The notes beneath the pieces are model-generated. The model was not told the origin of the DNA and made no database searches. It saw nothing but the letters and a program-made list of their open reading frames with translations. A DNA stretch of 9,112 nucleotides from JBICHM01 sp043101835 (lineage in GTDB: Bacteria; Planctomycetota; Phycisphaerae; Phycisphaerales; UBA1924): positions 1 to 9,112 of the forward strand of contig JBICHM010000262.1 in assembly GCA_043101835.1 (NCBI GenBank), in the 5' to 3' direction. The translations under genes were made by a program, and so were the position numbers. The first letter of the stretch is position 1. Each line of letters opens with the position of its first letter. Of the stretch, positions 6,355 through 9,112 are shown one piece after another.

Positions 6355-8934
6355 GTGAACTGGCAAAGACTTACCGCTTTGATCCGCATGCCGATGTCGG
6401 CAGGAAACCGAACTCGCTCCGCGACGACCGCCGGGCTCTGTCTCACGAACGGCGCCCTGTGTGCGTTGATCTTTGCGCCCGCATCGCCCGCCTGGGCTGG
6501 CCCCTTAGGCGGCCCAACCCGGGAGGAGTTCCTGTTGGGCATGGGCACGCCGCAGGAGTTCTTCGAAGCCCTGCCTGACGAAACACTCCAGGTGTTCGAG
6601 CATGCCCGTCCTGACCTCAACGGCGATGGCGTCGGGGATCTCGTTTTTCCCATGCCCCCGACCCCGGTGAACCCGGTCGGGAGCGTCGCCGTCATGTCCG
6701 GCTGGGAGATGCAGGATCTGTTCGTCGCGACGAGCAGCGAGGAGAACGACGCCTTCGCCTTTACGGTGGAGGGCGTCGAACGCTTTGCCGGCGACGGAAC
6801 TCGGCAGCTCGTCGTCAGTGCGCCGTTGAGTAGCCTGCACGCGCTGCATTCGGGCCGCGTCGATATCTTCGACGGCACGACCGGAAGCCTGCTCTGGTCA
6901 ATCGCCGGGCTGCGCGAGCGCGGCGGCTTTGGGTATTCGGTCGCCTCGGCCGGCGACCTGAACGGGGACGGGATGGCCGATCTGCTCGTCGGCGAGCCGG
7001 CCGATGGCCCCGGGACCTTCGGGCGCGCATATGTGTTCTTCGGTCGGCCCGCGCCCGCGGCGACCGCGTTCCTCACCACTGCCAATGCCGATCTCGTTCT
7101 TGAAGATGGGCGCGACGGCAGCTCCTTCGGAATGTGGGTCTCAGGCGGGCGGGATATCTCGGGTGACGGCGTTCCGGACCTGCTCGTCGGCGCCCCGACG
7201 ACCGACAACGGCCTCGGTGCCGGGTTCGAGCGGACCGGCGCCGCCTACCTGTTCTCAGGAGCCACCGGGCAACGCCTCGCAACATTTGAGGGGCGGACGC
7301 CTGGGGCCGGTTTCGGGATGTCGGCGCTCGCCGTCGACGACGTCGACGGCGATGGAATGGCCGAACTGCTCATCGGCGCGCCCGGACAGGCGCGATTCGA
7401 AGAGGCGGGCGGCGGACGCGTCGTGTCGGAGGGGCGCGTCCTGCGATTTGACTCACAGACAATCGGGACAAGCGGCGTCGGCGCGACCCTGACCGACGCC
7501 CAGGCCGACTCGGTGCTGACGCCTGTTCCCGCTGATTCCGAGGCGCTGTTCGGCCTGAACCTGTCGATTGGCAACGATGTGAACGCAGACGGGTCGCCGG
7601 ACATCCTCGTGAGTTCGTCGATCGCCGCCGAACAGATCGATCCCGACGATCCGCTCGCAGTTCCCGACCCGCGAGTCTTTGAACTCGAAGAAGTCACGCA
7701 TGTCTATTCCGGCGCCACGGGCCTCCATCTTTATTCGTTCATGACTGCGGCAGGCTCCGGGCGAGACATCCGCGCGCCGTTCGTGCTTCCACCCGATCAA
7801 CAAGCGCATCGAAGTGCGCTGCTTGGCGATGTCGATGGCAACTTCGTCGTCGAGAGCACGGATCTGACACTCGTGCTCGCGCAGGTCGGCACGATCGACG
7901 ACACGGGGAGCGACCCCGCCGACATCAACGGCGACGGCGCGATCGACCTCTGGGACGCCGTGGTCATCGTGAATGAACTCGACTCCGACTTCGCGCGCCA
8001 GATGCTGCTCATGCTCCTCGAGTCCTCCTCTGACTGCGTGGACGCGAACGGCGTTCCCCTGCCCCCTTGCGAATGCCTCGAACTGGTCGATACGATTGTC
8101 AACCCGGACGACTTCGACTGTGACGACGGAACGGACGGAGGCGGCGGCGAACCGGGACCTCCCCCGCCTCCGCCCAGCGACTGCGACAATCTGCCGAGGG
8201 AGACGATCGCTGACTGTGAGGCGTGGGCGGCGTGCGTTGCGGGAAGTGAGTGGGACGCACTAATCGATGCGGAACGACAATTGGCGGCAGACTTGCGGGC
8301 GCAAGCGGATGCGATCGAGGACACAGCCCGCGAAGCGGCTGATGCAGCGATGTCTGCGCGAGAGGATACCGAAGTCACAATCCGACGAGCACGACGGAAC
8401 GCCCTTCAAGCAGTTGAGTCATGCGTAGCCAATGAGATAGACGCGCGGTTTCGAGCCTTTAGAAGTGAGCAAACTGCCCGAGCCGCCGTCGCGATTATAG
8501 GTGGCGTAATCGTAGGTGCTGTATCCGGTGGTCCAGTCGGTGCTCTCACCGGCGCTGCGAGCGGCCTGGTAGCAGTCCTCGGCGAGTCGGTGCTCGTGCG
8601 AATTGAGATCGATCGCGAGGTGAACGCGATCGCTGCAGACGCTCAAGCAGCCAGAGGCCTGATCGATGACATCTTCATCAACGGAACCGGGCCTTTGCCT
8701 GGATGCATCGACGAAGCAGTTGGCCTTGAGGTGCTCGCTGTAGCGGCAGCCGCCGATAGCGCATGGGCCGCGTGGGAGGCGGCCGAGAATGCATTTGCAG
8801 CGAGCCAGCAGGAGGCAGAGTCGATTCGAGCCACCGCGGATTCACACGATGAAAACGCGAACCTTGCCGAGTGGTTTCGTGATCAGCGGCGAGATGAGTT
8901 GCGCGATTCTTGCCTATCGGAGCTCGTCCCGTGA
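6355..8934 (+). CDS. Secreted FG-GAP propeller/dockerin-like protein with glycine-zipper helical C-terminus
   Basis: This 859-residue protein is predicted to be exported: basic N-region, hydrophobic LCLTNGALCALIFAPA, and an AWA-G cleavage site after residue 48. GTG 6355 is chosen for its GGAG at 9 nt; ATG 6388 would give a more ordinary 37-residue signal. Residues ~85-470 form an integrin-type beta-propeller with calcium loops DLNGDG (87-92), DLNGDG (201-206), DISGDG (267-272), DVDGDG (329-334) and DVNADG (408-413), plus a degenerate blade near 132-157. Residues 489-542 are dockerin-like, with both EF-hand loops keeping positions 1, 3, 5, 9 and 12 (D492-D503, D523-D534). A Cys-rich stretch (561-589) and a Gly/Pro linker (595-608) follow. 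Residues 611-859 are unrecognised: Ala/Glu/Arg-rich helices, probably coiled coil (632-705), a hydrophobic glycine-zipper segment (709-743), more helices and six cysteines. Likely surface-bound or extracellular; ligand unknown. The stop overlaps the next gene. Confidence 0.85.
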   Translation: MNWQRLTALIRMPMSAGNRTRSATTAGLCLTNGALCALIFAPASPAWAGPLGGPTREEFLLGMGTPQEFFEALPDETLQVFEHARPDLNGDGVGDLVFPMPPTPVNPVGSVAVMSGWEMQDLFVATSSEENDAFAFTVEGVERFAGDGTRQLVVSAPLSSLHALHSGRVDIFDGTTGSLLWSIAGLRERGGFGYSVASAGDLNGDGMADLLVGEPADGPGTFGRAYVFFGRPAPAATAFLTTANADLVLEDGRDGSSFGMWVSGGRDISGDGVPDLLVGAPTTDNGLGAGFERTGAAYLFSGATGQRLATFEGRTPGAGFGMSALAVDDVDGDGMAELLIGAPGQARFEEAGGGRVVSEGRVLRFDSQTIGTSGVGATLTDAQADSVLTPVPADSEALFGLNLSIGNDVNADGSPDILVSSSIAAEQIDPDDPLAVPDPRVFELEEVTHVYSGATGLHLYSFMTAAGSGRDIRAPFVLPPDQQAHRSALLGDVDGNFVVESTDLTLVLAQVGTIDDTGSDPADINGDGAIDLWDAVVIVNELDSDFARQMLLMLLESSSDCVDANGVPLPPCECLELVDTIVNPDDFDCDDGTDGGGGEPGPPPPPPSDCDNLPRETIADCEAWAACVAGSEWDALIDAERQLAADLRAQADAIEDTAREAADAAMSAREDTEVTIRRARRNALQAVESCVANEIDARFRAFRSEQTARAAVAIIGGVIVGAVSGGPVGALTGAASGLVAVLGESVLVRIEIDREVNAIAADAQAARGLIDDIFINGTGPLPGCIDEAVGLEVLAVAAAADSAWAAWEAAENAFAASQQEAESIRATADSHDENANLAEWFRDQRRDELRDSCLSELVP
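8919..8922 (+). promoter_or_regulatory. Shine-Dalgarno site deciding the overlapping small gene
   Basis: GGAG lies inside the end of the FG-GAP protein gene, 8 nt before GTG 8931. The same motif at nearly the same distance (9 nt) precedes the FG-GAP gene. It supports the overlapping start of the downstream reading frame as real. Confidence 0.5.
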
Positions 8935-9112
8935 TTCAGACTAAGCGCGAGCACAACGAGCGAACGCACCGAGCCCGCTTGGTGACTGTCGATCAGGCTA
9001 CATTCATGCTTTGGCTGCCAATGCTTGTCACCGTGTGCCTGATCTTTGCCGGGTTCTTCGTTGTGTCATCGAAGCCTGCCGTCGCGGCGATGCTAGATCG
9101 GAAGAGCGTCGT
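8931..9112 (+). CDS. Small single-span membrane protein, 3' end missing
   Basis: An open frame starts with GTG at 8931, overlapping the upstream TGA by the classic GTGA four-base overlap, and stays open to the window end. It has a polar, basic N-terminus (residues 1-18, six Arg/Lys and two Asp/Glu) and then one hydrophobic span of about 20 residues (roughly 26-46, FMLWLP to GFFVV), so an N-in inner-membrane anchor or an uncleaved signal is likely. Only ~55 residues are real, since the sequence after 9094 is adapter and the last six residues (RKSVV with the preceding Asp) are an artefact. Overlap and ribosome site imply translation coupled to the FG-GAP protein and a joint function. No family is recognised; it could be the N-terminus of a larger membrane protein. 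Confidence 0.6.
   Translation, partial: MIQTKREHNERTHRARLVTVDQATFMLWLPMLVTVCLIFAGFFVVSSKPAVAAMLDRKSV
9095..9112. other. Residual Illumina TruSeq adapter at contig end
   Basis: The last 18 bases, AGATCGGAAGAGCGTCGT, are identical to the first 18 bases of the adapter read-through sequence commonly seen in Illumina libraries. By chance an 18-base match in a window this size is expected about once in ten million such windows under equal base frequencies. It should be masked, and it marks 9094 as the last trustworthy base. Confidence 0.93.

Noticed and set aside
4768..6366. Long open frame (about 530 codons) on the minus strand across the cysteine desulfurase gene
   Set aside because: The product is low-complexity Arg/Ala/Asp-rich and opposes a gene with all catalytic residues intact.
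9095..9112. Reading the terminal RKSVV residues as part of the small membrane protein
   Set aside because: They are the translation of the adapter bases, not genomic sequence.
1..9112. tRNA, rRNA, CRISPR array, IS element or integrase
   Set aside because: No cloverleaf, no regularly spaced repeats, and no transposase or recombinase motif were seen on either strand.

Overview
This is a GC-rich stretch of bacterial chromosome (about 70% G+C by eye in the housekeeping genes). It looks like one end of a metagenome-assembled or draft contig. The last 18 bases (9095-9112) match the start of the Illumina TruSeq adapter exactly, so real sequence probably ends near 9094. The large secreted protein at the right combines FG-GAP propeller repeats, a type I dockerin-like pair of EF-hand loops and a signal peptide. 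Together with high GC and shuffled housekeeping genes, this suggests a planctomycete of the Phycisphaerae type. That assignment is an inference; no rRNA is present to test it.

Left part (1-3421), plus strand: the 3' end of topA (three C4 zinc fingers), a strong stem-loop, a candidate promoter, then a tight run of clcA-like chloride channel/transporter with two CBS domains, rnpA (RNase P protein, 3 nt after clcA) and yidD (overlapping rnpA). The usual partners rpmH and yidC are absent, so rnpA-yidD has moved behind a ClC gene.

Middle part (3422-6210): a TetR-family regulator (+) converges, with only 3 nt between the stop codons, on a solitary MlaF-like ABC ATPase (-). That gene is divergent from a NifS/IscS-type cysteine desulfurase (+). 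The two divergent genes share a 71-nt gap in which each start codon is preceded at 6-7 nt by the hexamer TACGAT, the spacing expected of leaderless transcripts.

Right part (6211-9112): a 144-nt intergenic region with adjacent palindromes and an AT-rich patch, then an 859-residue exported protein: signal peptide, at least five FG-GAP/calcium-loop blades, dockerin-like domain, Cys-rich and Pro-rich linker, and an unassigned helical C-terminal domain with a perfect six-glycine GxxxG zipper. Its GC content drops in the last ~500 bases. Its stop codon overlaps the start of a small single-span membrane protein (GTGA overlap, good ribosome binding site) that runs into the contig end. This two-gene unit is the least explained and most interesting part of the window. 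No tRNA, rRNA, CRISPR array, insertion sequence or integrase was seen.
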